A DNA stretch of 64,000 nucleotides from Gemmatimonadota bacterium (GTDB lineage Bacteria; Gemmatimonadota; Gemmatimonadetes; Gemmatimonadales; Gemmatimonadaceae). The number at the start of each line of letters is the position of its first letter. Within the stretch, counting starts at the first letter, position 1. The stretch is taken from assembly GCA_021324775.1 (NCBI GenBank), contig JAJPIM010000025.1:22048-86047 (forward strand), written 5' to 3'. Shown here one piece after another: positions 1 through 11,655 of the stretch. The notes below the pieces were generated by a model. It searched no databases and was not told the origin of the DNA. It saw nothing but the letters and a program-made list of their open reading frames with translations. The translations under genes and the position numbers were made by a program.

Positions 1-236
1 TGGCCGCTCAGCTCGGAATCACGATAGACGCGGATCTTGAGCAGGTCACCGGATCGCAAAGTGCCCGTCGCCCGCGTACTCGTGTCCGCGTGGACGGCCG
101 TGTCGGTGGGTGTCGCCGCTGGTGTCTGGGCGCGCGCCGGCCCCGCGAACACCGCGCTCACGGCAAGCACCAACGCCGCGACGAGCGACTCTCGGCCGTG
201 GCACGGCGGGCTGATACGCACGGCACGGGGGGTCAT
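1..236 (-). CDS. Polysaccharide export protein (Wza-like), N-terminal fragment cut by window edge
   Basis: The ATG is at 236-234 and the frame is open to base 1, so only about 78 residues are visible. They form a signal peptide (basic start, a hydrophobic LVAALVLAVSAVFAG core, cleavage near ARAQ), a Thr/Ala-rich linker, then LRSGDLLKIRVYRDSELSG. That last segment is the opening of the polysaccharide export (Poly_export/SLBB) domain of Wza-type outer membrane exporters. The start lies 7 bases after the stop of the Wzi-like gene, so it is probably the next gene of the same polysaccharide operon. The family forms the outer membrane channel for capsule or exopolysaccharide. Confidence 0.75.
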   Translation of the reverse strand, partial: MTPRAVRISPPCHGRESLVAALVLAVSAVFAGPARAQTPAATPTDTAVHADTSTRATGTLRSGDLLKIRVYRDSELSG

Positions 237-243
237 GAGCGGA

Positions 244-1875
244 TCAGGGATAGTGCAGGGCATACGTCGCGGTGAGTTGGAGCTGGGCCAGGTTGGCGGC
301 GGGGAGCGGCACGTTGTTGGCGTTCTGGATCCGCGCCAGTTGGACGCTCGCCGTCACCGGTAGCACGGGATTGAGGAACTGCAGCGAGGCGTCACCCAGG
401 TCCGCCGTCTGTGCGGGCTGGCCCGGTGCACTGGTCGGAAACGGCGCGTTCGCATGTCCCGTCGCCATCTGTGCGGGACGCTCGTAGATCCGCTGCAACC
501 CGCGGCGCCAGAACCCCAGGCCGGCCGCCACGCGAAGCCACGGCCGCGGAAACGCCTCCGCACCGAGGCGGCCATAGTCGGCATCGGGGCCGAGTTGGGA
601 TCCCAACGGCTGGTCGTAGTTCTCGTACACCGTGGTGTAGAACTGGCGCTCATACGTATAGCTGTCGATACGCTCGTACTCCAGACTCACGGTGGCGGGT
701 ACCGAAACAGGCAGCGGTGACGAGAGGGTCAAGTCGTAGCCAAGCTGGTCCGGCGTCGTGAGCCGGGACGCCGCGTCGATCTGGATGTCATCGATCAGCA
801 GCTCCGCCGCGCCGGTCACGGGCCCCGCACGCAGGCGGATCGCGGCGAACGCCATCAGGTTGTCCAGCACCTGGTTCCCTGCCTCCCCTGTATCGTGCTG
901 CGCAATCACGTACGGGATGAAGGGATTGATGAGCGAGAGATCCACCGTCTGCGCCCCTCGCGACAGCAGCGCGGTCTCTCCCAGCGTGACCTCGGCCACT
1001 CTCGAGGGCCGCCATGTCAACTCGTGCCCCACGATATACCGATAATAGCGCTGCGGGCCGATCGTGCCGCTGAGACTGTCCTGGGCCGAATCCATGACGA
1101 CGTTGTCGAGCGTGCCGAATATCGCCCGCCCCTCGAAGTGCGCCGTGTGAAACTCGGCCGCGAGCCGGTCGATGGGTGGTCCGTTCGCCGAGAGGATCGT
1201 CGACTCGGTGCCGCTCCCCAGCCACGCCTCCTCGCCCCGCCCCAACGTAAACGTGAACACCCCAGCCCGCGCGGCCGCGTAGGCCTCCGAAAAATCGACG
1301 ATCCCCGAGGTATTACCGGCCCCGGTGCGGAATGGGCGTGCACGGACGGTCGGGTCGTTGCGCACGTTGGACTCGGCGTAGCCGTCTCCGACGAGCGCGA
1401 CACGATCGCTGTCGCCCCAGGCCAGGCGCCCGTGCACCAAGGCGACTCCCGCGGGATCGCCCTGGGCTTCCGGCCGCACATTCTCCCAGAGCGGGAGAAA
1501 CACGCCGTTGTGGTAGGCGGTCCCCTGAACGGTCGCCGCGGCACCGGCACGTACGCCCTTGCCGGCATCGGCCGGCGCCGGCGCAAACCGCTTCGCCAAC
1601 GCGTCGAGCAACGGGCCCGCGCAATCCGGCTGGGTCCGTGCAGCGGCGAGCGCGGCCCGGATCAACCGCACGCTGTAGGGGCGGACCACGGATACCCGCG
1701 CCGCGGCGCACCCCGCGTGTTCGAGCGCCGCCAGTTGAACGTAGGCGGGATCATTCAGCGGCAGTGTTATCAGTCCGAACTGCGCGTGCGCCACGGCCGG
1801 CCCGGCCAACATCGGCGACCCCATACGGGCGACGACGATGGCCAGCCGAACGCCCCGCCGCCGCCAGCTAGGCAC
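244..1875 (-). CDS. wzi: Capsule assembly Wzi family outer membrane protein
   Basis: The product is 543 aa with a secretion signal (RRR n-region, hydrophobic stretch, AHA cleavage near residue 31). An alpha-helical N-terminal part follows (NDPAYVQLAALEHAGC, then VVRPYSVRLIRAAL), and then a long beta-barrel-like region rich in Tyr, Gly and aromatic-turn segments. This layout matches Wzi-type capsule assembly proteins, which hold capsular polysaccharide at the cell surface. The start is a GTG that overlaps the TAG stop of the wbpA-like gene by 8 bases, so translation is probably coupled; the wza-like gene follows at once. The family call rests on recalled similarity and genomic context. A generic outer membrane barrel is the alternative. 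Confidence 0.65.
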   Translation of the reverse strand: MPSWRRRGVRLAIVVARMGSPMLAGPAVAHAQFGLITLPLNDPAYVQLAALEHAGCAAARVSVVRPYSVRLIRAALAAARTQPDCAGPLLDALAKRFAPAPADAGKGVRAGAAATVQGTAYHNGVFLPLWENVRPEAQGDPAGVALVHGRLAWGDSDRVALVGDGYAESNVRNDPTVRARPFRTGAGNTSGIVDFSEAYAAARAGVFTFTLGRGEEAWLGSGTESTILSANGPPIDRLAAEFHTAHFEGRAIFGTLDNVVMDSAQDSLSGTIGPQRYYRYIVGHELTWRPSRVAEVTLGETALLSRGAQTVDLSLINPFIPYVIAQHDTGEAGNQVLDNLMAFAAIRLRAGPVTGAAELLIDDIQIDAASRLTTPDQLGYDLTLSSPLPVSVPATVSLEYERIDSYTYERQFYTTVYENYDQPLGSQLGPDADYGRLGAEAFPRPWLRVAAGLGFWRRGLQRIYERPAQMATGHANAPFPTSAPGQPAQTADLGDASLQFLNPVLPVTASVQLARIQNANNVPLPAANLAQLQLTATYALHYP

Positions 1876-3220
1876 CCGATGGCGGCGAAGACAGCGAGAC
1901 GATGCGCGCCCTGGGGCGGACGACGCGAGCCGTCGCGTTGCGGGTATCCACGACCACCGACGCGTGGTCCACGATGAGTTGGTAGTCGATGTTGGCGTGA
2001 TCCGTGATGATCACGGTCGTATCGGAGTTGGCCAGCGTCCCGGCGTCGAGCGCCACTCCGGTCCGCAGATGCCCGTCCTCGGTGAACGATGGGATGTAGG
2101 GGTCGTGATAGGTGACCTCCGCCCCCCGCCCTTCGAGCAGCCGGATCACATCCAGCGCCGGACTCTCGCGGATGTCGTCGATGTTCTTCTTGTAGGCGAC
2201 GCCCACGACCAGCACGTGGCTCCCCTTGACCGACTTGCACACGTCGTTGAGTGCGTGTGCGACTTTCTCGACGACGAAATCCGGCATCTGGCTGTTGATC
2301 TCGCTCGCCACATCGATGAACCGGGTCCGGTAGTTCAGCGTCCGCATCTTCCACGCGAGGTAATGCGGGTCGAGCGGGATACAGTGGCCGCCGATCCCGG
2401 GTCCAGGCGTGAACCGCATGAAACCGAATGGCTTCGTCGCCGCGGCGTCGATCACCTCCCACACATTCACGCCGAGCCGGTCGCACACGATCGCCATCTC
2501 GTTCACCAGGCCGATGTTCACGGACCGGAACGTGTTCTCGAGCAGCTTCACGAGCTCCGCCGCCTCCGGCGAGCTCACCGACACGACGGTATCGATGCAG
2601 CGCCCGTACAGCGCGCTCGCGACCGCCAGGCAGGCGGGCGTGATGCCCCCGACCACTTTCGGGGTGTTCTTCGTGTTGTAGGTCGCGTTGCCCGGGTCGA
2701 CCCGTTCAGGGCTGAACGCCAGGAAGATGTCCCGGCCGACCGTCAGGCCGCGACGCTCGAACTTGGGCTGCACCAACTCGCGCGTCGTGCCGGGATAGGT
2801 CGTGCTCTCGAGCACCACGAGCGTGCCTGGACGGCAGTGGGCGGCGAGGGTGTCCGTCGCCTTGTCCACGTAGCTCATGTCCGGGTCCCGCGTCTTGACG
2901 AGCGGCGTCGGCACGGCGATCGAGACCGCATCCACTTCCGCGAGGCGCGCGGGATCCGCCGTCGCCACGAACGCGCCGCTCTTCACCAGCGCCGCGACGT
3001 CCGCCGAGGGCACGTCCTGGATGTGCGAGTGCCCGGACATCAGCGTGTCGATCACGCGCTTGCTGACGTCGTAGCCGATCACCTTGAATCCGGCTTTCCC
3101 GAACTCGACGGCCAACGGAAGGCCGACGTAGCCCAAGCCGACGACGCCGACGACCGCGCTGCGGTCTTCGATGCGCGCCAAAAGCTTCTTTTGATGGTCC
3201 GACGGGTGCTGCGTAGTCAT
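1868..3220 (-). CDS. wbpA: UDP-N-acetylglucosamine 6-dehydrogenase (nucleotide sugar dehydrogenase, WbpA-like)
   Basis: The 450 aa product has the UDP-Glc/GDP-Man dehydrogenase layout. There is an N-terminal Rossmann domain (VVGVVGLGYVGLPLAVEFG), a central dimerisation domain with the catalytic cysteine in GIGGHCIPLDPHYL, and a C-terminal UDP-binding domain (VLVVGVAYKKNIDDIRESPA). The enzyme oxidises C6 of a UDP-HexNAc in two NAD-dependent steps to the uronic acid. The frame is open further upstream to 3304, but that would run 41 bases into the aminotransferase gene. The ATG at 3220 (MTTQHPSD) follows AGGACA and is preferred. The wbpE, wbpB and wbpD homologues upstream make UDP-GlcNAc the likely substrate. 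Confidence 0.85.
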   Translation of the reverse strand: MTTQHPSDHQKKLLARIEDRSAVVGVVGLGYVGLPLAVEFGKAGFKVIGYDVSKRVIDTLMSGHSHIQDVPSADVAALVKSGAFVATADPARLAEVDAVSIAVPTPLVKTRDPDMSYVDKATDTLAAHCRPGTLVVLESTTYPGTTRELVQPKFERRGLTVGRDIFLAFSPERVDPGNATYNTKNTPKVVGGITPACLAVASALYGRCIDTVVSVSSPEAAELVKLLENTFRSVNIGLVNEMAIVCDRLGVNVWEVIDAAATKPFGFMRFTPGPGIGGHCIPLDPHYLAWKMRTLNYRTRFIDVASEINSQMPDFVVEKVAHALNDVCKSVKGSHVLVVGVAYKKNIDDIRESPALDVIRLLEGRGAEVTYHDPYIPSFTEDGHLRTGVALDAGTLANSDTTVIITDHANIDYQLIVDHASVVVDTRNATARVVRPRARIVSLSSPPSGA

Positions 3221-3263
3221 GCTCTGTCCTGGAATGTGTCGCGCCTGCGCCGGGGGCGAGGCA

Positions 3264-4379
3264 CTATCGGCCGTAGAAGCCTCGCACCGCCGCGATGACT
3301 TCATCCTGTTGCGCGCCGCTCAGCTCCGGATAGACCGGCAGCGACAAGACCTCGTCCGACGCCCGTTCAGCCTCCGGGAACTGGCCCCGGCGATAACCGA
3401 GGTACGCGAAGCAGGGCTGCAGATGCAGCGGGAGCGGGTAGTAGATCGCCGTGCCGATGCCAAGGTTCTTGAGGTGGTTTTGCAGCGCGTCTCGGCGCGC
3501 GGCCCGGATGGTGTACTGATTGTAGATCGACTCGTTCTCCGGACCGACCACGGGCGTCCGGACATCGGGCGCGAGATCCGACAGCCCGGCGCTGTAGTAG
3601 GCCGCATGCTCGCGGCGCTTCGCGCTCCAGGCCGCCAGATGCGGCAGCTTCGCCTCGAGCACCGCCGCCTGCAGCGTATCGAGCCGGGAGTTGAATCCGA
3701 CTTCCTCGTGGAAGTATGTCTTCACTCCGCCGTGCGTGCGCAACCGGACCAGCCGGCGGGCGATCGCATCGTCCTGCGTCACCATCATGCCGCCATCACC
3801 GTAGCCACCGAGGTTCTTCGACGGGAAGAAGCTGAACGTCCCGATCGTCGCGGCCTCGCCGGCCATCCGCCATTCGCCGTCGATCGACCTCCGCGCCCCG
3901 ATCGATTGGGCGGCGTCCTCGATCATGGGGATCCCACGGGCGCTGAGCGCCACCTGCTCGAGCGGCGCCATCTGCCCGAACAGATCGACGGGGATCACCG
4001 CCTTGGTCTTCGGCGTCACCGCGGCCGCGATCTTCGCGGGATCGATGTTGAACGTCACGGGGTCGATATCCACGAACACCGGCTTCGCCCCGACGTTATA
4101 GATCGCGCCCGCCGTCGCGAAGAACGTGAACGGCGTCGTGATCACCTCGTCACCCCGTCCGGCATCCAGCGCACGCAGCGCGAGCAGGATGGCGTCCGTC
4201 CCGTTGGCGCATCCGATCGCGTGCTTGACGTGCGACAGGCTCGCGACAGCGGCCTCGAACCGCGACACCGGCTCGCCGAGGATGAATGTCTGCGCGTCGA
4301 CGACGCCCATGAGCGCGCGAAGCACGTCGTTCTTGATCGTGGCGTGCTGCGCGCGAAGGTCGAGCAGTGGGATCGGCAC
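3264..4379 (-). CDS. wbpE: DegT/DnrJ/EryC1 (WbpE-like) sugar-nucleotide aminotransferase
   Basis: A 371 aa PLP enzyme of the DegT/DnrJ/EryC1/StrS family. The start IPLLDLRAQ and the GCANGTDAILLAL segment are typical, and the PLP-binding lysine lies in FSFFPSKNLGGYGDGG. In the Pseudomonas aeruginosa O-antigen pathway, WbpE transfers an amino group from glutamate to the 3-keto group made by WbpB. The gene lies 23 bases after wbpB and 43 before wbpA, in one run with the acetyltransferase wbpD, which supports a C3 aminotransferase over other family members. Length is normal. Confidence 0.85.
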   Translation of the reverse strand: MPIPLLDLRAQHATIKNDVLRALMGVVDAQTFILGEPVSRFEAAVASLSHVKHAIGCANGTDAILLALRALDAGRGDEVITTPFTFFATAGAIYNVGAKPVFVDIDPVTFNIDPAKIAAAVTPKTKAVIPVDLFGQMAPLEQVALSARGIPMIEDAAQSIGARRSIDGEWRMAGEAATIGTFSFFPSKNLGGYGDGGMMVTQDDAIARRLVRLRTHGGVKTYFHEEVGFNSRLDTLQAAVLEAKLPHLAAWSAKRREHAAYYSAGLSDLAPDVRTPVVGPENESIYNQYTIRAARRDALQNHLKNLGIGTAIYYPLPLHLQPCFAYLGYRRGQFPEAERASDEVLSLPVYPELSGAQQDEVIAAVRGFYGR

Positions 4380-4402
4380 CGGGACTGTTCCGCCGCTGAA
4401 TG

Positions 4403-5449
4403 TCAGATCTTGGACCGCAGGGGCAACGGAATCTCGCGCCCCGCTTTCGCCGACTCGTAGATCCCGAGGATCAGCTCCAGCGATTTCCGTCCCGCGCGGC
4501 CGTCCGTGTCGGCCTTCGCCTCACCACGGAGTACGGCCAGCACGTTGCGATAGTACGCCTCGTGCCCATACCCGTACACGGACGTGGGATTGGTGTTCAC
4601 GGACTCCACGAGCTTGTCGTCGTCATCATACGTGGCGAACGACCAGTGCTCGATCCGGTTGACTGCCGTGCCACCGACTTTCACCGTGCCGGTCTCGCCG
4701 AGAATCGTGATCGAACCCTCGAGGTTCCGCGGATACGTCAGCATGGTGACTTCGATGCAGCCGAGGGCTCCCGACCGGAACTTCAGAATCGCGATGCCGG
4801 AATCCTCGGTCTCGATGCGCCGGGCGAGCGTCGCGGTCTGCGCCATGACGCTCTCGACGGGCCCCACCAGCCACTGGATCAGATCGACGTAGTGCGAGGC
4901 CTGGTTCATGAACGCGCCGCCATCGAACTCCCACGTCCCGCGCCACGGCGCCTGGTCGTAGTACTCCTGCGGGCGCGACCACCGCACGGTGCAGTTGGCC
5001 ATGTAGATCCGGCCGAAGCGCCCCTTGTCGAGGGCCCGTTTGACCAGTTGGATCGTGCGGTTGAGCCGGTTCTGTTTGACGACGAAGAGGTGGACGCCAG
5101 CGGCGTCGCATGCGTGGAGCAGGTCGTCCGCGGCCGAGAGCGTGATCGCCATTGGCTTCTCGACCACGACGTGTTTGCCCGCGCGTGCTGCGAGGATCCC
5201 CTGCTGGGGGTGCAATCCCGACGGCGTCGCGATGGTCACGATCTCGCACGGCGCCTGGCTCAACATCTCTTCGTACGACTTGAACCACGGAACGTGCAGC
5301 TCTTCTCCAGCGGCGCGAGCCCGCTCCGGATCCACATCGCAGACCGCGGCGATCGAGAGGCCATCCACGCGGGCCACCGCTTCCCAATGGTTACGGCTGA
5401 TCCGCCCGCACCCCACCATCGCGATGCGGAACGAGTCTGGGCCGGTCAA
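4403..5449 (-). CDS. wbpB: Gfo/Idh/MocA oxidoreductase (WbpB-like UDP-GlcNAcA 3-dehydrogenase)
   Basis: The family fold begins at [16 protein letters not shown] (Rossmann glycine motif). [10 protein letters not shown] is the conserved EKP motif, and [19 protein letters not shown] is the catalytic/substrate segment. WbpB oxidises C3 of UDP-GlcNAc uronic acid using 2-oxoglutarate-recycled NAD. The frame is open to 5557, but that N-terminus is Arg-rich and overlaps wbpD by about 110 bases. A TTG at 5449 overlapping the wbpD TGA (TTGA) gives a 348 aa protein of normal family length, so I chose it. This is one of several tight stop/start overlaps in the run. Confidence 0.8.
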   Translation of the reverse strand: MTGPDSFRIAMVGCGRISRNHWEAVARVDGLSIAAVCDVDPERARAAGEELHVPWFKSYEEMLSQAPCEIVTIATPSGLHPQQGILAARAGKHVVVEKPMAITLSAADDLLHACDAAGVHLFVVKQNRLNRTIQLVKRALDKGRFGRIYMANCTVRWSRPQEYYDQAPWRGTWEFDGGAFMNQASHYVDLIQWLVGPVESVMAQTATLARRIETEDSGIAILKFRSGALGCIEVTMLTYPRNLEGSITILGETGTVKVGGTAVNRIEHWSFATYDDDDKLVESVNTNPTSVYGYGHEAYYRNVLAVLRGEAKADTDGRAGRKSLELILGIYESAKAGREIPLPLRSKI

Positions 5450-6057
5450 CTCCGCCCCCCCGTCCGGACGATCCCATCGCCCGAGCGGGCGTAGACCGAG
5501 CCGCACGTGGCGCAGGTGCCTTCTCCGGCGTCCGGAAGGCGCACCCCGCAGGAGCACACCCAGCCGATCCGCCGGGCCGGCACCCCGACCACCAGCGCGT
5601 GAGCCGGCACGTCGCGAGTCACCACGGCGCCGGCGCCCACGAATGCGTACTCGCCGAGGGTGACGCCACAGACGACTGTCGCATTGGCTCCGATCGTGGC
5701 TCCCCGCCGGACCAGTGTCCGCAGGTACTCATGCTTCCGAGACACATGGCTGCGTGGATTGACGACATTGGTAAACACCATCGAGGGGCCACAGAAGACG
5801 TCGTCCTCCAGCTCCACCCCTTCGTAGATCGAGACGTTGTTCTGGACTTTGACGTTCTCGCCAAGACGCGTCCCGCCCATGACGACGACGTTCTGCCCGA
5901 GGTTGCATCGCGGACCGATCACGGCGCCCGGCATCACGTGGCAGAAATGCCAGATCCGGGTTCCGGCGCCAACCGTGGCGCCCTCGTCCACGTAGGCCGA
6001 TTCATGGATCGTGGCGGATGGGGACAAGCCCGCCGCCGCACCACGCGCTCGCGTCAT
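5446..6057 (-). CDS. wbpD: WbpD-like UDP-sugar N-acetyltransferase (left-handed beta-helix)
   Basis: A 203 aa hexapeptide-repeat acyltransferase. Repeats such as [30 protein letters not shown] and [16 protein letters not shown] build the beta-helix, ending with the [14 protein letters not shown] loop typical of the family. The last 35 residues add a small Cys cluster (VCSCG, then TCATCG), probably a zinc ribbon as in several WbpD relatives. WbpD acetylates the C3 amino group to give UDP-GlcNAc3NAcA. The start codon overlaps the carB stop as ATGA and the stop overlaps wbpB as TTGA. Confidence 0.8.
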   Translation of the reverse strand: MTRARGAAAGLSPSATIHESAYVDEGATVGAGTRIWHFCHVMPGAVIGPRCNLGQNVVVMGGTRLGENVKVQNNVSIYEGVELEDDVFCGPSMVFTNVVNPRSHVSRKHEYLRTLVRRGATIGANATVVCGVTLGEYAFVGAGAVVTRDVPAHALVVGVPARRIGWVCSCGVRLPDAGEGTCATCGSVYARSGDGIVRTGGRS

Positions 6058-9000
6058 GGCGACACGGCCGCCATTTGCTCATCCGGTGGTGTGGGCCGAA
6101 ACGGAGCCGCCGGCCGGGCGGCCGCCGGGCGGTCCGCCCCACCCCGCGCCAGGGCCTGCCACTCCTGCAGGGACCGCACCGCGGGACGCCTGGACCGGAG
6201 CGCGAGGATCGCGTCACAGGCCGCGCTGGCCGCGGACAGTGTGGTCGTATACGGCACCCGGTGGGCGATCGCGGCCTGCCGCAAGGAGTAGTCGTCGCGG
6301 TGGGCATGCTTGCCCAGCGGCGTGTTGATGAGGAGCTGCACATCCCGATTGACGATCAAGTCGATCGCATGGGGCCGTCCATCATGAACTTTGAACACCC
6401 GCTCGGCCGGTATCCCGCGCCCCCTGAGGTACCGGGCGGTCCCCTCGGTCGCGAACAGCCGGAAGTCCATCTCGTGGAACCGCCTGGCAATCGGCACGAC
6501 CGTGGATTTGTCGCTGTCGTTGACGGTGATGAAGATCGCCCCTTCCATCGGAAGGCCGTTGTCCGCCGCCAGTTGCGCCTTCGCGAACGCGCTGCCGAAC
6601 GAGTCCGAGATCCCCATGACTTCGCCGGTGGACCGCATCTCGGGTCCCAGGATCGGGTCGAACTCCCGGAACTTGCTGAACGGAAAGACGGCCTCTTTGA
6701 CGGCGACGTACGGTGGCACCACCTCTTCGGTAAATCCGATCTCCGCCAGCGTCTCGCCCACCATGACCCGGGCAGCCACTGCCGCCAGCGGCACGCCGAT
6801 CGCCTTCGACACGAACGGGATCGTCCGGCTGGCTCGCGGGTTGACCTCCAGGACGTAGACCACGCCTCCCTTCACCGCGAACTGAACGTTGATCAGACCG
6901 ACCACGCCGAGCGCCTTGGCCAGCGCCACGGTCTGCGCCCGCATGATCGCGAGATCTCGTTCACCTATCAAGTAAGGTGGCAACACGCAAGCTGAGTCGC
7001 CAGAATGGATTCCGGCATCTTCGATGTGTTGCATCACGCCGCCGATCACGACCTGATGTCCGTCGGCGATCGCGTCCACATCAGCCTCGAACGCGTCTTC
7101 GAGGAACCGGTCGATCAGCACCGGACGTTCCTCGGAGGCCCGCACCGCTCTCGCGAAATATTCGCGGAGCGACGGCTCGTCGTAGACGACCTGCATCGCT
7201 CGGCCACCGAGGACGTACGACGGTCGCAGTAGCGCGGGATATCCGACACGAGTGGCGATCTCCGCCGCCTCGTCCGGCCCCGTTGCAGTGCCGCTTTCCG
7301 GCTGGTGCAGCTCGAGCCGGTCCGCGATCATCGCGAATCGGCGCCTGTCTTCTGCCGTATCAATTGCGTCAGGCGGCGTGCCCAGAATGCGGATGCCCGC
7401 CGCCGCCAATCCATGCGTCAGTTTGAGTGGTGTCTGGCCCCCGAGCTGAACGATGACGCCTTCCGGCTTCTCGCGATCGATGACCTCGAGGACGTCCTCC
7501 AGGGTCAGCGGCTCGAAGTACAACTTGTCGGATATGTCGAAGTCGGTTGAGACGGTCTCGGGATTGGAGTTGATCATGATCGTCTCGAACCCCTGCTCAC
7601 GAAGCGCCAGGGCGGCCCGGACACAGCAGTAGTCGAACTCCACTCCCTGGCCGATCCGATTCGGGCCGCTCCCGAGGATCACGACTGACCGCCGCCCGGT
7701 CCGGGGTGCCTCACTCTCTTCGTCGTAACTGCCGTAGAGGTAGGGCGTCGCCGACGGAAACTCGCCCGCGCAGGTGTCTACCATCTTGTAAGCAGGCCGC
7801 ACATCGGCCGCCCACCGCCGGGTCCGGAGTACCGCCTCGGGCTCCCCGCGGAGATCGCCCAACTGGCGATCCGAGAAGCCCATCTGCTTCATCGTCCGGA
7901 TCGTGCCCCCGTCATGGGCCTCGACGGCCGGAAGCCCGGCATACCAGACTTCGGCATCGACGAGTTGCTGCATCTCCGCCAGGAACCACGGGTCGACCGC
8001 GGTGATCTCGTTCAGATCGGCGAGGGAGATCCCCGCCATGATCGCTCGCTTGATCTGAAAGACCCGCTCCGGGGTCGGCTGTCGCAGCGCCCCGCGTAGC
8101 GCCTCGACGGTGTCGTCGGCGAGCCGGTCGTCCGCGGGAGTCGCCCCGATCACCCATCCGATCCGTCCGGACTCGAGCGCGCGAAGTCCCTTCTGGAACG
8201 CTTCCTTGAAGGTGCGGCCGATGGCCATTGATTCGCCGACCGACTTCATCTGGGTCGTCAGCCGGGGGTCGGCCCCCGCGAACTTCTCGAACGCGAATCG
8301 CGGCACCTTCACGACCACGTAGTCCAGCACCGGCTCGAATGACGCCGGGGTCGTCCGCGTGATGTCGTTCGCGATCTCATCCAGGCGGTAGCCCACCGCC
8401 AGCTTCGCCCCGATCCGCGCGATCGGATAGCCGGTCGCCTTGGAGGCGAGGGCCGAGGAGCGCGAGACGCGCGGATTCATCTCGATCACGAGCATGGTGC
8501 CGTCGCGCGGATTGATCGCGAACTGAATGTTGCATCCGCCCGCGTCCACACCGATCTCCCGAATGACCGCGAGCGCGGCGTCCCGCATCCGCTGGTACTC
8601 CCGGTCGGTCAGGGTCATGGCCGGGGCCACCGTGATCGAGTCGCCGGTGTGGACCCCCATCGGATCGATGTTCTCGATGGAGCAGACGATCACGACGTTG
8701 TCGTCGTGGTCGCGCATGACCTCGAGCTCGTACTCCTTCCACCCCAGCACGCTCTGCTCGACCAGGACTTGGTGCGTCGGCGACATGTCCAGCCCGCGCC
8801 GCACCACGTCCTCGTACTCGGTGCGGTTGTACGCGACGCCGCCACCAGTGCCGCCCAGCGTGAACGAGGGCCGGATGATCGCCGGAAACCCCACACGGTC
8901 GAGCAGCGCCTCGGCTTCGTCGTACGACGCTGCGATCCCGCCGACCGGCACCGCGAGCCCGATCCGCCGCATCGCGTCGGAGAACAGCGCTCGGTCCTCG

Positions 9001-9377
9001 GCCACGCGGATAGCCCGGGCGTTGGCACCGATCAGTTCCACACCGTGCCGGGCGAGCACCCCGCGGTCCGCCAGCTCGAGTGCGACGTTGAGCGCCGTCT
9101 GCCCGCCCATCGTCGGCAGGAGCGCGTCGGGATGCTCCCGCGCAATCACCAGCTCCACGAACTCCGGCGTGACCGGCTCGATATACGTGCGGTACGCAAA
9201 CTCCGGGTCCGTCATGATGGTCGCCGGATTCGAGTTCACCAGCACCACCTCGAACCCTTCCTCACGGAGCGCCTTCGCCGCCTGCGTACCCGAGTAGTCG
9301 AACTCGGCCCCCTGCCCGATGACGATGGGGCCCGATCCCAGCAGCAGAATGCGATGGAGATCAGTGCGTCGAGGCAT
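6054..9377 (-). CDS. carB: Carbamoyl-phosphate synthase large subunit
   Basis: The 1107 aa product has the duplicated CarB plan. Each half opens with a PreATP-grasp motif ([20 protein letters not shown] near residue 12 and [20 protein letters not shown] near 560), followed by an ATP-grasp domain. An MGS-like regulatory domain closes the protein ([17 protein letters not shown]). It makes carbamoyl phosphate for pyrimidine and arginine synthesis. No carA (glutaminase subunit) is in the window, and pyrD-pyrF lie 8 kb upstream in another run. Its place between sugar-nucleotide genes, overlapping wbpD by ATGA, is unusual. The last 40 or so residues (Ala/Pro/Arg-rich) are an extension beyond the usual end. 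Confidence 0.95.
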   Translation of the reverse strand: MPRRTDLHRILLLGSGPIVIGQGAEFDYSGTQAAKALREEGFEVVLVNSNPATIMTDPEFAYRTYIEPVTPEFVELVIAREHPDALLPTMGGQTALNVALELADRGVLARHGVELIGANARAIRVAEDRALFSDAMRRIGLAVPVGGIAASYDEAEALLDRVGFPAIIRPSFTLGGTGGGVAYNRTEYEDVVRRGLDMSPTHQVLVEQSVLGWKEYELEVMRDHDDNVVIVCSIENIDPMGVHTGDSITVAPAMTLTDREYQRMRDAALAVIREIGVDAGGCNIQFAINPRDGTMLVIEMNPRVSRSSALASKATGYPIARIGAKLAVGYRLDEIANDITRTTPASFEPVLDYVVVKVPRFAFEKFAGADPRLTTQMKSVGESMAIGRTFKEAFQKGLRALESGRIGWVIGATPADDRLADDTVEALRGALRQPTPERVFQIKRAIMAGISLADLNEITAVDPWFLAEMQQLVDAEVWYAGLPAVEAHDGGTIRTMKQMGFSDRQLGDLRGEPEAVLRTRRWAADVRPAYKMVDTCAGEFPSATPYLYGSYDEESEAPRTGRRSVVILGSGPNRIGQGVEFDYCCVRAALALREQGFETIMINSNPETVSTDFDISDKLYFEPLTLEDVLEVIDREKPEGVIVQLGGQTPLKLTHGLAAAGIRILGTPPDAIDTAEDRRRFAMIADRLELHQPESGTATGPDEAAEIATRVGYPALLRPSYVLGGRAMQVVYDEPSLREYFARAVRASEERPVLIDRFLEDAFEADVDAIADGHQVVIGGVMQHIEDAGIHSGDSACVLPPYLIGERDLAIMRAQTVALAKALGVVGLINVQFAVKGGVVYVLEVNPRASRTIPFVSKAIGVPLAAVAARVMVGETLAEIGFTEEVVPPYVAVKEAVFPFSKFREFDPILGPEMRSTGEVMGISDSFGSAFAKAQLAADNGLPMEGAIFITVNDSDKSTVVPIARRFHEMDFRLFATEGTARYLRGRGIPAERVFKVHDGRPHAIDLIVNRDVQLLINTPLGKHAHRDDYSLRQAAIAHRVPYTTTLSAASAACDAILALRSRRPAVRSLQEWQALARGGADRPAAARPAAPFRPTPPDEQMAAVSP

Positions 9378-9421
9378 GCGGCCAGCGGTGTCGCGAAGTC
9401 ACCTGCACGTGGGTGCGGCGG

Positions 9422-10420
9422 TCACGAGTGTACGGCGGGTTTGGCGGCCCAGTATTCCACGAGATCTTCGATCAGGGTCCGCAGTGAACGCACCGGAGCC
9501 CAACCCGTCGCGTCACGCAGCCGCGCATTGTCCCCGATCAGCGCGGGCACGTCCACCGCGCGAGCCAGCGCCGGATCCGTCGCGAGCGGGGCCTTCACCC
9601 CGGTCGCGGCGAGCACCTGCACCGCAAGCTCCTTGACCGACACGCCGACTCCGCTGGACACGTTGTAGATCTCCCCCGAACGGCCACGCGCCGCCAGAGC
9701 AATATACGCCGCCGCCACGTCCGCTACGTGCAGAAAATCGCGCACCGATGACGTGTTGCCCAGCGACAGCGCGGCGCGGCGCTCGCCTCCGTTCGCCGCT
9801 CCCGAGCGCAGCGCCAGCGCCCGCCGGACGAGCGACGGCAGCAGGAACCCGGGCGCTTGCCCCGGCCCGCTGTGATTGAAGCTCCGCGTCGCGATCACTC
9901 GGACGCCCTCGCTCCGGAATGCCTCCAGCGCGAGCACTTCCTGCGCGGCCTTGGTCGCGGCGTATACGGTCAGCGGGCGCTGCTCGGCATCCTCGGTCAG
10001 CGGCAGCTCGCTCTTGTCGTGCCGGCCGTATTGCTCGCCGCTCCCGACGATGACCACCGCAGGGTCGAGGACGCCCACCCGGCGGCGGACACGTACCTCG
10101 CCGAGCAGTCGCGCGGCGCCAACGACGTTCACTTCGGTCGCGGTTCCAGGGTCGCTCGTCGCGGTGGTCACGGAGCTCACGCCCGCGAGGTGGTACACGA
10201 CGTCGGGCGGCGCGATATCGAGTGCACGACGCACATCTTCGATGCGCCGGACATCGCCCATCAGCCAGTCGACGTCGGCCTGCTCGTCCGTCGAGAGCAG
10301 CGTCGCGGCCGCCGACGGATCGACGGGGGTGAGTCCGGTTACCTCATGGCCGGCCGCGAGCAGATCTCGGACGAGCCATTGTCCGACGAATCCCGCCGCG
10401 CCAGTAACGAGCGCCCGCAC
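9422..10420 (-). CDS. rmd: NAD(P)-dependent epimerase/reductase, probable GDP-6-deoxy-D-lyxo-4-hexulose reductase (Rmd)
   Basis: A 332 aa extended SDR with the N-terminal motif ALVTGAAGFVGQWLVRDLL and the catalytic pair in YAATKAAQE (the YxxxK pattern). GSGEQYGRHDKSELPLTED resembles the substrate loop of GDP-4-dehydro-6-deoxymannose reductases. It lies 36 bases after gmd, whose product is exactly this substrate, so GDP-D-rhamnose is the likely product. GDP-fucose synthase or another reductase cannot be excluded from sequence alone. Confidence 0.75.
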   Translation of the reverse strand: MRALVTGAAGFVGQWLVRDLLAAGHEVTGLTPVDPSAAATLLSTDEQADVDWLMGDVRRIEDVRRALDIAPPDVVYHLAGVSSVTTATSDPGTATEVNVVGAARLLGEVRVRRRVGVLDPAVVIVGSGEQYGRHDKSELPLTEDAEQRPLTVYAATKAAQEVLALEAFRSEGVRVIATRSFNHSGPGQAPGFLLPSLVRRALALRSGAANGGERRAALSLGNTSSVRDFLHVADVAAAYIALAARGRSGEIYNVSSGVGVSVKELAVQVLAATGVKAPLATDPALARAVDVPALIGDNARLRDATGWAPVRSLRTLIEDLVEYWAAKPAVHS

Positions 10421-10456
10421 GTCAGATCGTCCCTGGGCGGGCCATGTGCACCCGCG

Positions 10457-11651
<1,195 letters not shown>

Positions 11652-11655
<4 letters not shown>

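Noticed and set aside
895..4460. Long open frames on the plus strand opposite wzi, wbpA and wbpE (895-1977, 1838-3298, 3219-4460)
   Set aside because: They are antisense frames in GC-rich DNA, Arg/His/Asp-rich with no motif, and fully covered by clear minus-strand genes.
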